A stretch of 45,541 bases of DNA from Planctomycetota bacterium. Its GTDB lineage: Bacteria; Planctomycetota; Phycisphaerae; WQYP01. This document shows positions 9,086-17,577 of this stretch, in pieces. Location: the NCBI GenBank assembly GCA_021808485.1, contig JAKBBN010000018.1, forward strand, positions 1 to 45,541, given 5' to 3'. The position numbers were made by a program, and so were the translations under genes. Numbering within the stretch: the stretch's first letter is position 1; every line of letters begins with the position of its first letter. The notes under the pieces are model-generated. The model did no database searches. It had not been told where the DNA came from and worked only from the letters and a program-made list of their open reading frames with translations.

Positions 9086-9264
9086 TATGGCGCATTTGAA
9101 ATTGCGGCGTTAACGCTCCGGATCCGCCGCTGGCGTCCCGGCGGATTTGGCAATACCGCACGCGGCAATCGCCGGTAATGACCGCCATTCTGCCTGATGA
9201 TGCCGGACCTGCCGGACAGGTGTGCATTTGCTAGCATGCGCCGGGCCGGGCATAATCATGTCGC

Positions 9265-9690
9265 ATGGAATCGGCACAGGAAATTTTTCAATCGTTTCTG
9301 CGTACAAAGCGGCTGAAGTACACGCCGGAACGCCGCGCCATTCTTGAAAACATCCAGCAGTTCCGCCGCCCGTTTGAGGCGGAAGAGCTTTTGCTGCAGC
9401 TTCGCCAGAGCGATCATCGTGCCAGCAAGGCGACGGTGTATCGCACGCTGAAGCACCTGGTTGAGTCCGGATTGCTTAACCAGATGTTTTTTGGCGCGGG
9501 AAAACAGTCGTACTACGATTTTGCCGGCTCCAGTCGGGGGCATGATCACCTGGTAGATATTGAAAGCGGCCTCATTGTGCCGTTTGAAAGTCCGGAGGTG
9601 AGCGATTTGTGCGGCAGGCTGGCCGATCGGCTTGGATATTCAAATGTATCGCACCGGTTCGTTATTATCGGCCGGCGTAAATCACCATAA
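9265..9690 (+). CDS. Fur-family metal/peroxide-responsive transcriptional regulator
   Basis: A 141-residue Fur-family repressor. The winged helix holds KATVYRTLKHLVESGLL (55-71), the DNA recognition helix typical of Fur, Zur and PerR. HDHLVDIESG (93-102) is the dimerisation and metal-site strand. Unlike Fur and Zur it has no C-terminal CxxC pairs (only Cys116), so the structural zinc site is missing, and the usual Cys after HDH is Val. It could sense iron, manganese or peroxide; the subtype cannot be settled. The aldo/keto reductase starts 24 bases downstream and is probably in the same operon. The ribosome site is weak, and another in-frame ATG lies a few codons upstream. Confidence 0.88.
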   Translation: MESAQEIFQSFLRTKRLKYTPERRAILENIQQFRRPFEAEELLLQLRQSDHRASKATVYRTLKHLVESGLLNQMFFGAGKQSYYDFAGSSRGHDHLVDIESGLIVPFESPEVSDLCGRLADRLGYSNVSHRFVIIGRRKSP

Positions 9691-9714
9691 GGTTTTTATT
9701 AAGGACGTCATGCC

Positions 9715-10701
9715 ATGAAATACCGTGCAGCATCGCGGCTGGGTGTCGCTGTTTCGGAAATCGGCCTTGGGTGCTGGCAACTCGGGGGCAGTCAGTGGGG
9801 AGATGTGTCCGAGGGTACGGCCCAGGATATTTTGGGCACAGCGGTGGATGCGGGGGTCAATTTTTTTGACACCGCGGATGTGTACGGCGCCGGCCGCAGC
9901 GAGTCGCTTATCGGGCAATTTTTATCGCAGCGGGCCGATGGTCATAAAGTGTTTGTGGCCACCAAGCTGGGCCGGCTTCATGGCTATCCGGACGGGTATT
10001 CATCGGAACTTTTTCACCGGTGTGTGACGGATTCAATCGACCGGCTGCGACGCCCGAAACTTGATCTTGTGCAACTCCACTGTGTACCGCGGGCGTATCT
10101 GGAATCCGGCCAGGCGTTTGACTGGCTGGCCCAATTGAAAAAACAGGGGCTTATTGCCCACGCCGGCGCCAGCGTGGAAACAATGGATGAGGCGATTCTG
10201 TGTCTGCGGCATGAAGCCTGCGATTCCCTGCAGATTATTTTCAACATTTACCGCCAAAAGCCGCTGGAAAAGGTTTTAGAACAGGCGCAGCGGCAGGGAG
10301 TGGCCGTAATCGTGCGCCTTCCGCTGGCCAGCGGATTGCTGGCGGGTACAATGACCGCGCAAAGTCATTTTGCGGCCAATGATCATCGCACGTTTAACCG
10401 CAATGGAGAACAGTTCAACGTCGGCGAAACCTTCGCCGGACTGCCTTTTGAAAAGGGCGTCGCCCTCACCGGGGAATTAAAGGAAATTGTCGGCAGGCCG
10501 CCGAACCTTGCGGTGACGGCGCTGCGTTGGATTCTGGATTTCCCGGCGGTGACGACGATCATTCCCGGAGCCACACGGCCCGCGCAGGTTGCCGCAAACG
10601 TTGCGGCTTCAGAGGCGCCGCGGCTTTCCCTGGCCGTTCACGAAGCGATCCGGTCGTTTTATCACAGCCGGGTTGCAGCGCATATCCGCGGGCCGTATTA
10701 A
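9715..10701 (+). CDS. Aldo/keto reductase
   Basis: A 328-residue NAD(P)H-dependent aldo/keto reductase with a TIM-barrel fold. The catalytic tetrad is visible as Asp52 and Tyr57 (FFDTADVYGAGRSE), Lys84 (VATKLG) and His122 (LVQLHC). The end of the barrel carries the cofactor motif IIPGATRPAQVAANV. It most resembles the YghZ/general-stress AKR group, which reduces aldehydes and ketones. AAGGACG precedes the ATG. It lies directly after the Fur-family gene, which suggests redox- or metal-responsive expression. The gene ends 24 bases from the converging wrbA. Confidence 0.9.
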   Translation: MKYRAASRLGVAVSEIGLGCWQLGGSQWGDVSEGTAQDILGTAVDAGVNFFDTADVYGAGRSESLIGQFLSQRADGHKVFVATKLGRLHGYPDGYSSELFHRCVTDSIDRLRRPKLDLVQLHCVPRAYLESGQAFDWLAQLKKQGLIAHAGASVETMDEAILCLRHEACDSLQIIFNIYRQKPLEKVLEQAQRQGVAVIVRLPLASGLLAGTMTAQSHFAANDHRTFNRNGEQFNVGETFAGLPFEKGVALTGELKEIVGRPPNLAVTALRWILDFPAVTTIIPGATRPAQVAANVAASEAPRLSLAVHEAIRSFYHSRVAAHIRGPY

Positions 10702-10725
10702 AAGCCCCGTCGTTTGGGCCTCCGG

Positions 10726-11346
10726 TTATTTTGCCGCCAGTTTTGCCGCAATTTCGGCCACATGTTTGCCTTGGAAGCGGGCGATAGCCAGCTCGTTTTC
10801 GCTGGGCATGCGCTTGCCGTCACCGCCGGTGAGTGTGCTTGCGCCGTAGGGGCTTCCGCCGGTGATTTCCGTCATGTTCAGCAGGCCTTGCTCCGAATAG
10901 GGGACGCCCACCACCACCATTCCATGGTGCAGCAGCGTGGTGTGGAAACTGGTGATTGTGGTTTCCTGTCCGCCGTGCTGGGTCGCGGTGCTGGTAAATA
11001 CGCTGCCCACTTTCCCGATCAATTTGCCATGAAACCAGAGTTGCCCGGTCTGGTCCAAAAAATTGCGCATTTGGGCGGCCATATTCCCAAATCGTGTAGG
11101 AGTTCCAAAGATAATCCCGTCCGCTTCCACAAGCTGCTCCGGCTTGATCAGCGGGATGTGTGCAAAGGCCTTGCGTGCCGCCGCCGCACCGGCTTTCTCA
11201 AGTGCTTCAGGCGGCACGAGTTCCGGCACCTGAAACAGCTGAACATCCGCGCCGGCTACCTGGCGGGCGCCGGCGGCGATCGCTTCAGCCATGGTGTAAA
11301 CGTGGCCGTACATGCTATAAAAAACGACGTGAATTTTAACCGACAT
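10726..11346 (-). CDS. wrbA: NAD(P)H:quinone oxidoreductase, WrbA type
   Basis: A 206-residue flavodoxin-fold enzyme that reduces quinones by two electrons with FMN, avoiding semiquinone radicals. The N-terminal FMN phosphate loop is [37 protein letters not shown] and [14 protein letters not shown] are signature WrbA stretches, and the C-terminal [20 protein letters not shown] is typical. The length is normal. The MarR-family gene lies 18 bases upstream on the same strand, so the pair forms an operon whose regulator probably responds to a quinone or oxidant. Confidence 0.95.
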   Translation of the reverse strand: MSVKIHVVFYSMYGHVYTMAEAIAAGARQVAGADVQLFQVPELVPPEALEKAGAAAARKAFAHIPLIKPEQLVEADGIIFGTPTRFGNMAAQMRNFLDQTGQLWFHGKLIGKVGSVFTSTATQHGGQETTITSFHTTLLHHGMVVVGVPYSEQGLLNMTEITGGSPYGASTLTGGDGKRMPSENELAIARFQGKHVAEIAAKLAAK

Positions 11347-11364
11347 ATCCGAACTCCTTAAGCA

Positions 11365-11892
11365 TTATGACTCTGAATCCGCATTCACATTGGACGCGGA
11401 AAGACCTTTTTCCATGAGGCTTCGCTCCAGTTGATCCAGTAATTGCTGCAGGTCCTGCTGTTGGCGGATGGATAACCCGCCAAAAACATCCTGAATGGAT
11501 CCATGGATGAGCGGTGCAATGGCCGCGAATAGCGACTGCCCGGCCGACGTCAAAAAAAGCTGTTTGGCTCGCCCGTCCGAAGGGTCGGCAACCCGCTTAA
11601 TGTAACCGGCTTCCTCCATTCGTCCGATGACGGTGCATACATTGCCCTTGGTTACCAGCAGGTGTTCCGCAAGTTCCTGCTGGGAAATGCCCTGCTGCGC
11701 ATCAAGGATGGCGAGAATTTCAAACTGCGCCACGGTGATATTCTGCGGCCGCAGCGCGATGCTCATCATTCGCGCCATCCGCCAGTAAACACGGGCGATC
11801 TGCAGCCAATTTTGGCGCTGCAATTCATCCGGCGGGTATATGACGTTCAGTCGCGACTGGTGCGGCAGCGGGTTGGAATGCGAGGCGTTCAT
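11365..11892 (-). CDS. MarR-family transcriptional regulator
   Basis: A 175-residue winged-helix regulator of the MarR family. ISQQELAEHLLVTKGNVCTV is the helix-turn-helix, and RVADPSDGRAKQLFLTSAG is the beta wing with the family's D-x-R-D/G-R pattern. A Cys in the recognition helix (GNVCTVIGRM) might sense oxidants, but it is not in the OhrR sensing position, so this is only a possibility. It is the first gene of the operon with wrbA and probably represses its own promoter. Confidence 0.9.
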   Translation of the reverse strand: MNASHSNPLPHQSRLNVIYPPDELQRQNWLQIARVYWRMARMMSIALRPQNITVAQFEILAILDAQQGISQQELAEHLLVTKGNVCTVIGRMEEAGYIKRVADPSDGRAKQLFLTSAGQSLFAAIAPLIHGSIQDVFGGLSIRQQQDLQQLLDQLERSLMEKGLSASNVNADSES

Positions 11893-11918
11893 TGGTTTAA
11901 TTGTATACTAAAATAAGT
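11893..11918 (-). promoter_or_regulatory. AT-rich promoter/operator candidate of the MarR-wrbA operon
   Basis: An AT-rich patch just upstream of the MarR start contains GTATAC and, on the plus strand, AATTGTA, which is one half of the OhrR-type TACAATT-N-AATTGTA operator. The dyad is imperfect, so this is a weak candidate resting on position and composition. Confidence 0.3.
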
Positions 11919-11978
11919 GGATGTCAACTGCGTGAACGTTCGAGCGTAACCCATTTTCATTCTGCATTGCATCATACC

Positions 11979-12770
11979 CTATTTGGATCTGCTTGCCGCG
12001 GGCATTGTGGCCGCCGAATGGCTCGCCACCCACCGCTTGCAGGCGTTGAATATCGCATGACGCATCATGCGCTGAACGCCGGAATCCGCCGAAATATTCA
12101 CGTGATTGATCGGGCCGGTATTAAAAGGTTCGGGAGTGGTGCGGAGATTAATATCCGTCAGATGAGTCCACGCCGGATTCACCGCCGTAACCGGTACGCC
12201 GCGCCAGGCCGGAAACCAGTCGGTCAGGGGGTGGCTTTTGTAAATGTCGATGCATCGTTCAACATTGGTGGGGATGCGCGGTGGAGTCACGGGGTCTATC
12301 AGCAGCAGCAGGTCCACACGGACGCCGCGCTTTCCCAGGGACCTGGCAATACGAATTTGATCATCCGCTCCCCATGAATGGCCCACCAGAATCAGCGCGC
12401 CGTCATCCAATCGATGTTCGGCGGCAGCCTTTAACAGAAAGTCCTTTAATTGATCGCGAGCTTCGTCGGCGACGGCTGCGGTTTCCACCAGGTGTTCCTT
12501 GGAAAGAGTGAATGCCAGCGTGTCCATGCCTGTGCTGAATATGCCCAGAAATCCGCGCATGGCATACACATGACCGGGGTATTTGAATTCCGCCGCTTTT
12601 TTTGCCGCGATGGTTCCGGCTACGGGATCCTCCGGCAGGCCGGTGAGATCCACGCAACCGCCGCACAAAAGCGTCAACATACCCAGGATCACCATGTACA
12701 CCGCGGCTCGCCGGCCGCCGGCGGGGCCTGATCGAAAGCGGTCTTGCTGCGGGGGTTTCACCATAGTCAT
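11979..12770 (-). CDS. Probable lipoprotein with alpha/beta-hydrolase fold
   Basis: A 263-residue protein with a lipoprotein-like leader: hydrophobic VYMVILGMLTLLCGGC ends in a Cys followed by VDLTG. The mature part holds LILVGHSWGADDQIRIARSL, a GxSxG nucleophile elbow as in lipases and thioesterases, followed by LLLLIDPVTPP, which fits the next strand. A late His (GPINHVNIS) could complete the triad. The substrate is unknown. The ATG at 12770 follows GGGAG; the longer frame to 12911 overlaps the upstream epimerase and looks non-coding. It lies 61 bases after the epimerase and may be the last gene of that operon. Confidence 0.62.
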   Translation of the reverse strand: MTMVKPPQQDRFRSGPAGGRRAAVYMVILGMLTLLCGGCVDLTGLPEDPVAGTIAAKKAAEFKYPGHVYAMRGFLGIFSTGMDTLAFTLSKEHLVETAAVADEARDQLKDFLLKAAAEHRLDDGALILVGHSWGADDQIRIARSLGKRGVRVDLLLLIDPVTPPRIPTNVERCIDIYKSHPLTDWFPAWRGVPVTAVNPAWTHLTDINLRTTPEPFNTGPINHVNISADSGVQRMMRHAIFNACKRWVASHSAATMPAASRSK

Positions 12771-12831
12771 ATCACTCCCATGGAATTTGCAAAAAGGTGC
12801 AGATTTATTACGCTTGGCCGCGGCCGGTAGA

Positions 12832-13872
12832 TCATTGCTGTCCCGGGCTGTCCGCGGAATTTTTGAATTGTCTGGCGTACCACGCCGCGGTTTGTGCCAG
12901 GCCTTCATCAAAATAAGTCACGGGGCGATACCCCAGTAGACTGTCGGCGGCGGCAATATCGGCCAGCGAATCCCGTACATCACCCTGCCGTGGCGGCAAA
13001 TATTGCGGCTGAACCCGGCGTCCGAGCAGGCCGATAATCTTTTCCAGCAAGGCATTGAGGCTGATATTTTGTCCGCAGGCGATATTCACCACTTCCCCCG
13101 CCAACGGGCGGGTGGCGATGCCGGCCAGCATATTCGCGGATACCACGTTGGATACATGGCAGAAATCCCGTGTCTGGCCGCCATCGCCGAAAATTCGCGG
13201 CGATTCACCGCGCAGCACGGAGGCGATAAACGCCGGAATAACGGCGGCATACTGACTGTTGGGATTTTGCCGGGAACCGAACACATTAAAATACCGCAGG
13301 CTGACCGCTGACAGGTTAAATACCTGCGCATAAACACGTGCGTAGAGTTCACCGGTCAGTTTGCCTACGGCGTATGGACTTTTAGGGGCGGCGGGCATGT
13401 CCTCGCGTTTGGGCAGCGTGGCGCTGTCTCCATAGGCGCTGCTGCTGGCGGAATAGACCAGGCGATGCACGCCGGTCTGTCGGCAGGCTTCCAGCACGTT
13501 CAATGTGCCGTTCACGTTGACCGCGTTGTAACCAACCGGGTCCGCCACGGACCCCGGCACACTGCCCCGTGCGGCCAGATGAAACACAATCCGGCATCCC
13601 TCGGCGGCTTTTTTACATGCCTGCGGATCGGTGATATCCGCCTGATGGAATTCAATGCGATCGCGCACCTCCGCCAAATTTCCCGGCGTTCCGGAAGAAA
13701 GGTTATCCATGACGCGAACACTTGCGCCCTTCTCCAGCAATCCGCGAACGAGGTGAGAACCGATGAAGCCGGCTCCGCCCGTTACCAGCACGGTTTGACG
13801 ACGGTAATCAGGAAAACCGGCATGTAAAAGATGACCGGAATCCACAACTTCGGCCGAATCGAGATTATTCAT
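12832..13872 (-). CDS. NAD-dependent UDP-sugar epimerase (extended SDR)
   Basis: A 346-residue extended short-chain dehydrogenase. The NAD site is TGGAGFIGSH (31-40). The catalytic residues are Ser in SASSSAYG (141-148) and Tyr167/Lys171 of YAVGK. The N-terminal lead-in (HAGFPDYRRQTVLV) and SLRYFNVFG recall the WbpP/GalE group of UDP-hexose and UDP-hexuronate C4-epimerases. UDP-glucose dehydrogenase lies immediately upstream with its 3' end 21 bases away, so conversion of UDP-glucuronate to UDP-galacturonate is plausible, although UDP-GlcNAc or UDP-glucose are alternatives. The ATG at 13872 is preferred to the longer frame, which overlaps ugd. The ribosome site is weak, suggesting coupling to ugd. 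Confidence 0.86.
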   Translation of the reverse strand: MNNLDSAEVVDSGHLLHAGFPDYRRQTVLVTGGAGFIGSHLVRGLLEKGASVRVMDNLSSGTPGNLAEVRDRIEFHQADITDPQACKKAAEGCRIVFHLAARGSVPGSVADPVGYNAVNVNGTLNVLEACRQTGVHRLVYSASSSAYGDSATLPKREDMPAAPKSPYAVGKLTGELYARVYAQVFNLSAVSLRYFNVFGSRQNPNSQYAAVIPAFIASVLRGESPRIFGDGGQTRDFCHVSNVVSANMLAGIATRPLAGEVVNIACGQNISLNALLEKIIGLLGRRVQPQYLPPRQGDVRDSLADIAAADSLLGYRPVTYFDEGLAQTAAWYARQFKNSADSPGQQ

Positions 13873-13892
13873 AGGCCGGGATTTTAAGGCAT

Positions 13893-15242
13893 TCAGCCCG
13901 CGGCTACCACTCCCATGCTGCCGGGCCGGCCCGACCCTGGTTCCAGTTCCGGTCGGCCGACGGCGTGGTAATAAAGGCCGGCTTCCGTCACCTTTCCGCT
14001 GGCCAGGCAATTGCGCCCGTCAAAAATGTGTTTGCCGCGCATCAGGCTTGCGATATGTTTCCAGTCCTGGGTGATAAATTCCGGCCAGTCCGTCACCAGC
14101 GCCACCGCATCGGTATCGCGGGTGCATTCGTCCAGTCCGCCTGTCCAGACAATGGCATCCCCCAATATTTTCCTGGCGTTGGCCATGCCTTGCGGATCAT
14201 ACGCCTTCACAATCGCCCCGGCGGAAACCAGCGACCGGATAATGTCCACACTGGGAGCTTCACGCATGTCATCCGTGTCGGATTTAAAAGCCAGTCCCCA
14301 AATGGCAATCTGCGGCTTCGGACAGTCTTTTACGGACTGAAGAATCCGGCGGGCAAAAACCAGTTTCTGCCGCTGGTTCACTTTCTCCACGCCTCCCAGC
14401 AGGTACGGTTCTATGCCGAATTGTTGCATCTGGTAAACCAGTGCGGCAACATCTTTGGGGAAGCAGGAACCGCCGTAACCCACCCCGGCCTTAAGAAATC
14501 CAGGACCAATCCGTTTGTCCGTGCCTATGCCTACCCGTACGCTTTCAATATCCGCCCCGATATTCGCCGCGAGCATGGAAAGCTCATTCACGAAGCTGAT
14601 CCGCATCGCCAGCATGGCGTTGGCGGCGAATTTGGACATTTCCGCGCTGGCGCGGCTCATGGAAAAAATGGCGAATCCACGGTCAATAAGCGGCTGGAAA
14701 ATTTCCCGCAGAACGGCAAGCCCCTCGGTTGTGTTGGCGCCGAACACAATGCGGTCCGGCTGCATGAAGTCCTGTATGGCCGTGCCTTCCCGCAAAAACT
14801 CCGGATTATTGACCACTTCAATTTTGTGTTTGGCGTCCTTCACCCGGCGCGCCACTTCCTCACCGGTTCCCGGTGGTACCGTGCTTTTTATCACCAGCGT
14901 TTTGGCGCTGTTGGCGTGACGGGCAATTTCATCCACGCTCGCAAACAGCATGCTCAAATCCGCGCCGCCCGCCGGTGACGGTGGTGTTCCCACGGCCACA
15001 AAAATGGTTGAACTTTTTTGTACGGCCATGGCGGTGTCCGTAGTGAATTTCAGTCGACCTTGAGCCGCCTGTGTTGTAATAAGCTCGGACAGGCCGGGTT
15101 CGTAAATCGGCACTTCACCGCGGCCAAGCGAATCCACCCGTCGCTTGTCCACATCCACTCCGATAACGTTATGCCCCAGTGAGGCCAGGCAGGTACCACT
15201 TACCAGACCCACATAACCACATCCAATCACGGCAATGTTCAT
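13893..15242 (-). CDS. ugd: UDP-glucose 6-dehydrogenase
   Basis: A 449-residue enzyme oxidising UDP-glucose to UDP-glucuronate with two NAD+, in the cytosol, for exopolysaccharide or lipid A-type glycans. The N-terminal Rossmann motif is IAVIGCGYVGLVSG. FVAVGTPPSP (81-90) and NPEFLREGTA (146-155) are family blocks. The catalytic Cys260 sits in GVGYGGSCFPKD, and the C-terminal domain has IWGLAFKSDTDDMREAPS. The ATG at 15242 follows GGGGAA; the longer frame adds 12 residues without homology. The last 20 or so residues, rich in Gly and Pro, are an unusual tail. It is first in an operon with the epimerase. Confidence 0.95.
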   Translation of the reverse strand: MNIAVIGCGYVGLVSGTCLASLGHNVIGVDVDKRRVDSLGRGEVPIYEPGLSELITTQAAQGRLKFTTDTAMAVQKSSTIFVAVGTPPSPAGGADLSMLFASVDEIARHANSAKTLVIKSTVPPGTGEEVARRVKDAKHKIEVVNNPEFLREGTAIQDFMQPDRIVFGANTTEGLAVLREIFQPLIDRGFAIFSMSRASAEMSKFAANAMLAMRISFVNELSMLAANIGADIESVRVGIGTDKRIGPGFLKAGVGYGGSCFPKDVAALVYQMQQFGIEPYLLGGVEKVNQRQKLVFARRILQSVKDCPKPQIAIWGLAFKSDTDDMREAPSVDIIRSLVSAGAIVKAYDPQGMANARKILGDAIVWTGGLDECTRDTDAVALVTDWPEFITQDWKHIASLMRGKHIFDGRNCLASGKVTEAGLYYHAVGRPELEPGSGRPGSMGVVAAG

Positions 15243-15616
15243 TAAATTCCCCAAAAAAAGCAGTATTATCGGTACCATTGAGTGATTTTTGGCAAAAAGT
15301 CACCCGTTATTGCACTTAATCCCCGTATTATTGCCGGGTCGGCAACACAATACGGACGTTGAACTATCGGTCATTGTGGAAAGATTCCTGAACTTCCCTT
15401 GACCGCCAAGGGCAAATTTTAGGCCATTATCCACACGTTGGCCAGTGTATGCCGCGCCCGGGGCATGGGCGGTTATTGTTCGCCAGCACGGCGCTGCGGC
15501 CGTATTTCAGCCCCGGCTCCTGCGCCACCGGATAACGCGGCATGATTTTGTGCTGGCTAAATGGGCGGCATAAAGGGATTTGGTTGTGTGAGTGCAGGGC
15601 GGTTAACATATACAGC
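15243..15616. other. Divergent intergenic region between ugd and the PH-domain gene
   Basis: Mostly AT-rich near ugd, with CGATAATAC on the minus strand about 25 bases before the ugd ATG as a possible -10. No convincing -35 sits at the right distance. Nothing else is recognised; short frames here are Cys- and Arg-rich noise. Confidence 0.4.
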
Positions 15617-16237
15617 ATGAGGTTTAAAACCGTCCAGATCGGTGGTCAGAATGCGGCGAGTCTGACGGCGGGTGCCGAACCGGCGACCGGCGTAAGGCCC
15701 GCTCAACCGGTAGCCGGAGAAGCGGCACCGGCGGCGGTGCTTACGGGGCGCGGGCCGGAAGGGCTGCTGCACGGCAACGAGGTGGTCATTATGCTGGTGC
15801 GGCCGGCGGTATGGTATCTGCTGGGTGGAAGCCTGCGATTTTCCGCCGTGGTGGCGCTGCTCGCCGTTTGGCTGGGGCCCCGGTTGACCGCCGCGCATTG
15901 GCTTACCATGCAAACGGTTCTAAGCCTGGTGGCCATATTAATCATGGTGCGGCTGGGCTATGCGGTTATGGATTGGCTGTCCCATTGGTATATGCTTACC
16001 AATTGCCGGATCATCACCATTAAAGGTGTGCGGCGGCCGGTATTTTATCAAGTCTCACTGAGCAAAATCTGTGACGTACACCTGATGCGTTCGCCCATCG
16101 AGCGGATTCTTGGCGTTGGGACAATAGGCTTTTCAACCGAATCACAAATCAATCCGGACAGTTTGTGGCACTGGGTTGCCCATCCACAGCGTGTGCATCG
16201 GCAGATACTTCGCACCATGCAGGATCGGCGCAAATAA
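15617..16237 (+). CDS. Membrane protein with bacterial PH (bPH2/YdbS-like) domain
   Basis: A 206-residue protein with two adjacent membrane segments (about residues 57-80 and 95-115), followed by a bPH2 domain: YMLTNCRIITIKGVRRPVFY, then VSLSKICDVHLMRSPIERIL and GVGTIGFST. This pattern matches YdbS/YdbT-like proteins of unknown biochemical role at the inner membrane. The start is uncertain because no good ribosome site is visible before the ATG at 15617; the reading upstream to 15542 lacks family likeness. It stands alone, converging with the PDZ gene. Confidence 0.7.
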   Translation: MRFKTVQIGGQNAASLTAGAEPATGVRPAQPVAGEAAPAAVLTGRGPEGLLHGNEVVIMLVRPAVWYLLGGSLRFSAVVALLAVWLGPRLTAAHWLTMQTVLSLVAILIMVRLGYAVMDWLSHWYMLTNCRIITIKGVRRPVFYQVSLSKICDVHLMRSPIERILGVGTIGFSTESQINPDSLWHWVAHPQRVHRQILRTMQDRRK

Positions 16238-16275
16238 ACTTATGGACCGCCGGCCGACCATTTAACGTCGTAACG

Positions 16276-17556
16276 TCAGTGTGCGCCCGGGGACCGCGGC
16301 ATGGAAACGCCCACCAGCCGCCGGGCGGGAATAATATCGGCAACGGCAGCGTGGGATGCCGCGCGTAACGCCCAGATGTGATGGGGCAGGTGCATCGCCA
16401 CCAGGGTGCCGTCCTGCAAAAAGAAGTATGCCGCCCTTACCATTGAAAACTGCAGCAGTTCCACTTCCCAGCATTGCTTTACCTTCAGGCCGTTGATATT
16501 CAGTTGCACCGAGCCGATGGTTTTAAGCGAGCAGTTCAGCCGGGTGGCCAAATTGGCCGATGCCAGTTCCGCAACGCGTATGACCACGCCCGGGCGCCGG
16601 GGGAGCGCAGCGGCGGGCAACGCCATGGCTGTTGTTGGAACCAGCAACGCTCGCGTGGTCTGCAAAACAGTCGGTTGCGTTCCGTCGGGCTTCGGGCCGC
16701 GGAGGAACAGTTCATGGCTCCGGCGGATAACCCGCAGAAATCGCTTCGGTTCGCGGCTGGCAAGCCGTAAAAAACGCCATGGTTGCAATGAATTGGTCGG
16801 GTCGGATTGCAGTGCGATTTGCTGCCGGATCGGCGGCAACGGTCCACGGCGAATCGCCGACTGATTCCAATCGGTGAGCCAGCGGTTTCCGTGCCGGTGT
16901 ATATGAAAATTAAGTTCGCCGACCACCACGCCGGATTGAAAAACAAGATACCACGAATTATGTCCGGCGATCTGGCCGGGCGGTGGTTCAAGGGTGGGAA
17001 CCTGACGCAGATGCCAGTGGAATTTCGTCAACGGCGTCGCCGGCGGGGAAGGTGGAACCGGCGTGCCGGCGATCACGGGAACCAGGTCTGCATGCAGCGG
17101 TCCGATGGGCAGCGCGACGGACACAATTTTGTTTCCCCTGGCGACCTGCGCGGCAAGCCGTTTCTCGCCGATGGTTTGTGCCGATTGAATGGCGGATTTC
17201 AGGCTCTTTACGTTGTGCGTCCGGCGGCCGTCAGCCATTACAATGATATCGCCGCTGCGAAGACCGCCGCGGATCAGCGCCGGGGCCAGTTCCAGCGAAA
17301 CAACGGCCAGTCCGGTGGCCGGCGGCTGTCGCAAAACGGCAAGGACCCGCTGGTCGGTCTGTCTTATTGCCGACAACGCAGTGGGCGCCGCCGCAGTGAC
17401 ACGAATGGCCGCCGATGCCCATACCAACAACGTCAGGCCTTCGGCGATAAACACCCGGTATCGGTGCAGTGCCCGTTTAACCGGCTGCGGAAAGCGACGG
17501 GGGTCGCGGCAGGCGGGACGGATTTTGAAGGCGATGAAACGAAAAACTGGCGGCAC
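16276..17556 (-). CDS. Secreted or membrane-anchored PDZ-domain protein
   Basis: A 426-residue protein with a hydrophobic N-terminal segment (about residues 37-56) that could be a signal peptide or anchor. A PDZ-like domain follows at about 80-150: LELAPALIRGGLRSGDIIVMADGRRTH is the carboxylate-loop and ligand-groove region as in HtrA-type PDZ domains, split here by residue 95. No protease motif follows. The rest is beta-rich and not recognised. The GTG start at 17556 follows CAGGAG at ideal spacing and lies 21 bases after the GlmM-like gene, so the two are cotranscribed. The function is unknown; peptide binding in the periplasm is a guess. Confidence 0.6.
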   Translation of the reverse strand: MPPVFRFIAFKIRPACRDPRRFPQPVKRALHRYRVFIAEGLTLLVWASAAIRVTAAAPTALSAIRQTDQRVLAVLRQPPATGLAVVSLELAPALIRGGLRSGDIIVMADGRRTHNVKSLKSAIQSAQTIGEKRLAAQVARGNKIVSVALPIGPLHADLVPVIAGTPVPPSPPATPLTKFHWHLRQVPTLEPPPGQIAGHNSWYLVFQSGVVVGELNFHIHRHGNRWLTDWNQSAIRRGPLPPIRQQIALQSDPTNSLQPWRFLRLASREPKRFLRVIRRSHELFLRGPKPDGTQPTVLQTTRALLVPTTAMALPAAALPRRPGVVIRVAELASANLATRLNCSLKTIGSVQLNINGLKVKQCWEVELLQFSMVRAAYFFLQDGTLVAMHLPHHIWALRAASHAAVADIIPARRLVGVSMPRSPGAH

Positions 17557-17577
17557 GGTTGCTCCTGAGGTAGAACG

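Noticed and set aside
9115-9264. A promoter for the Fur-family gene
   Set aside because: No -35/-10 pair at proper spacing could be read with confidence in this stretch, so none is annotated.
13965-14978. A 337-codon plus-strand frame
   Set aside because: Antisense of UDP-glucose dehydrogenase; no motif of its own.
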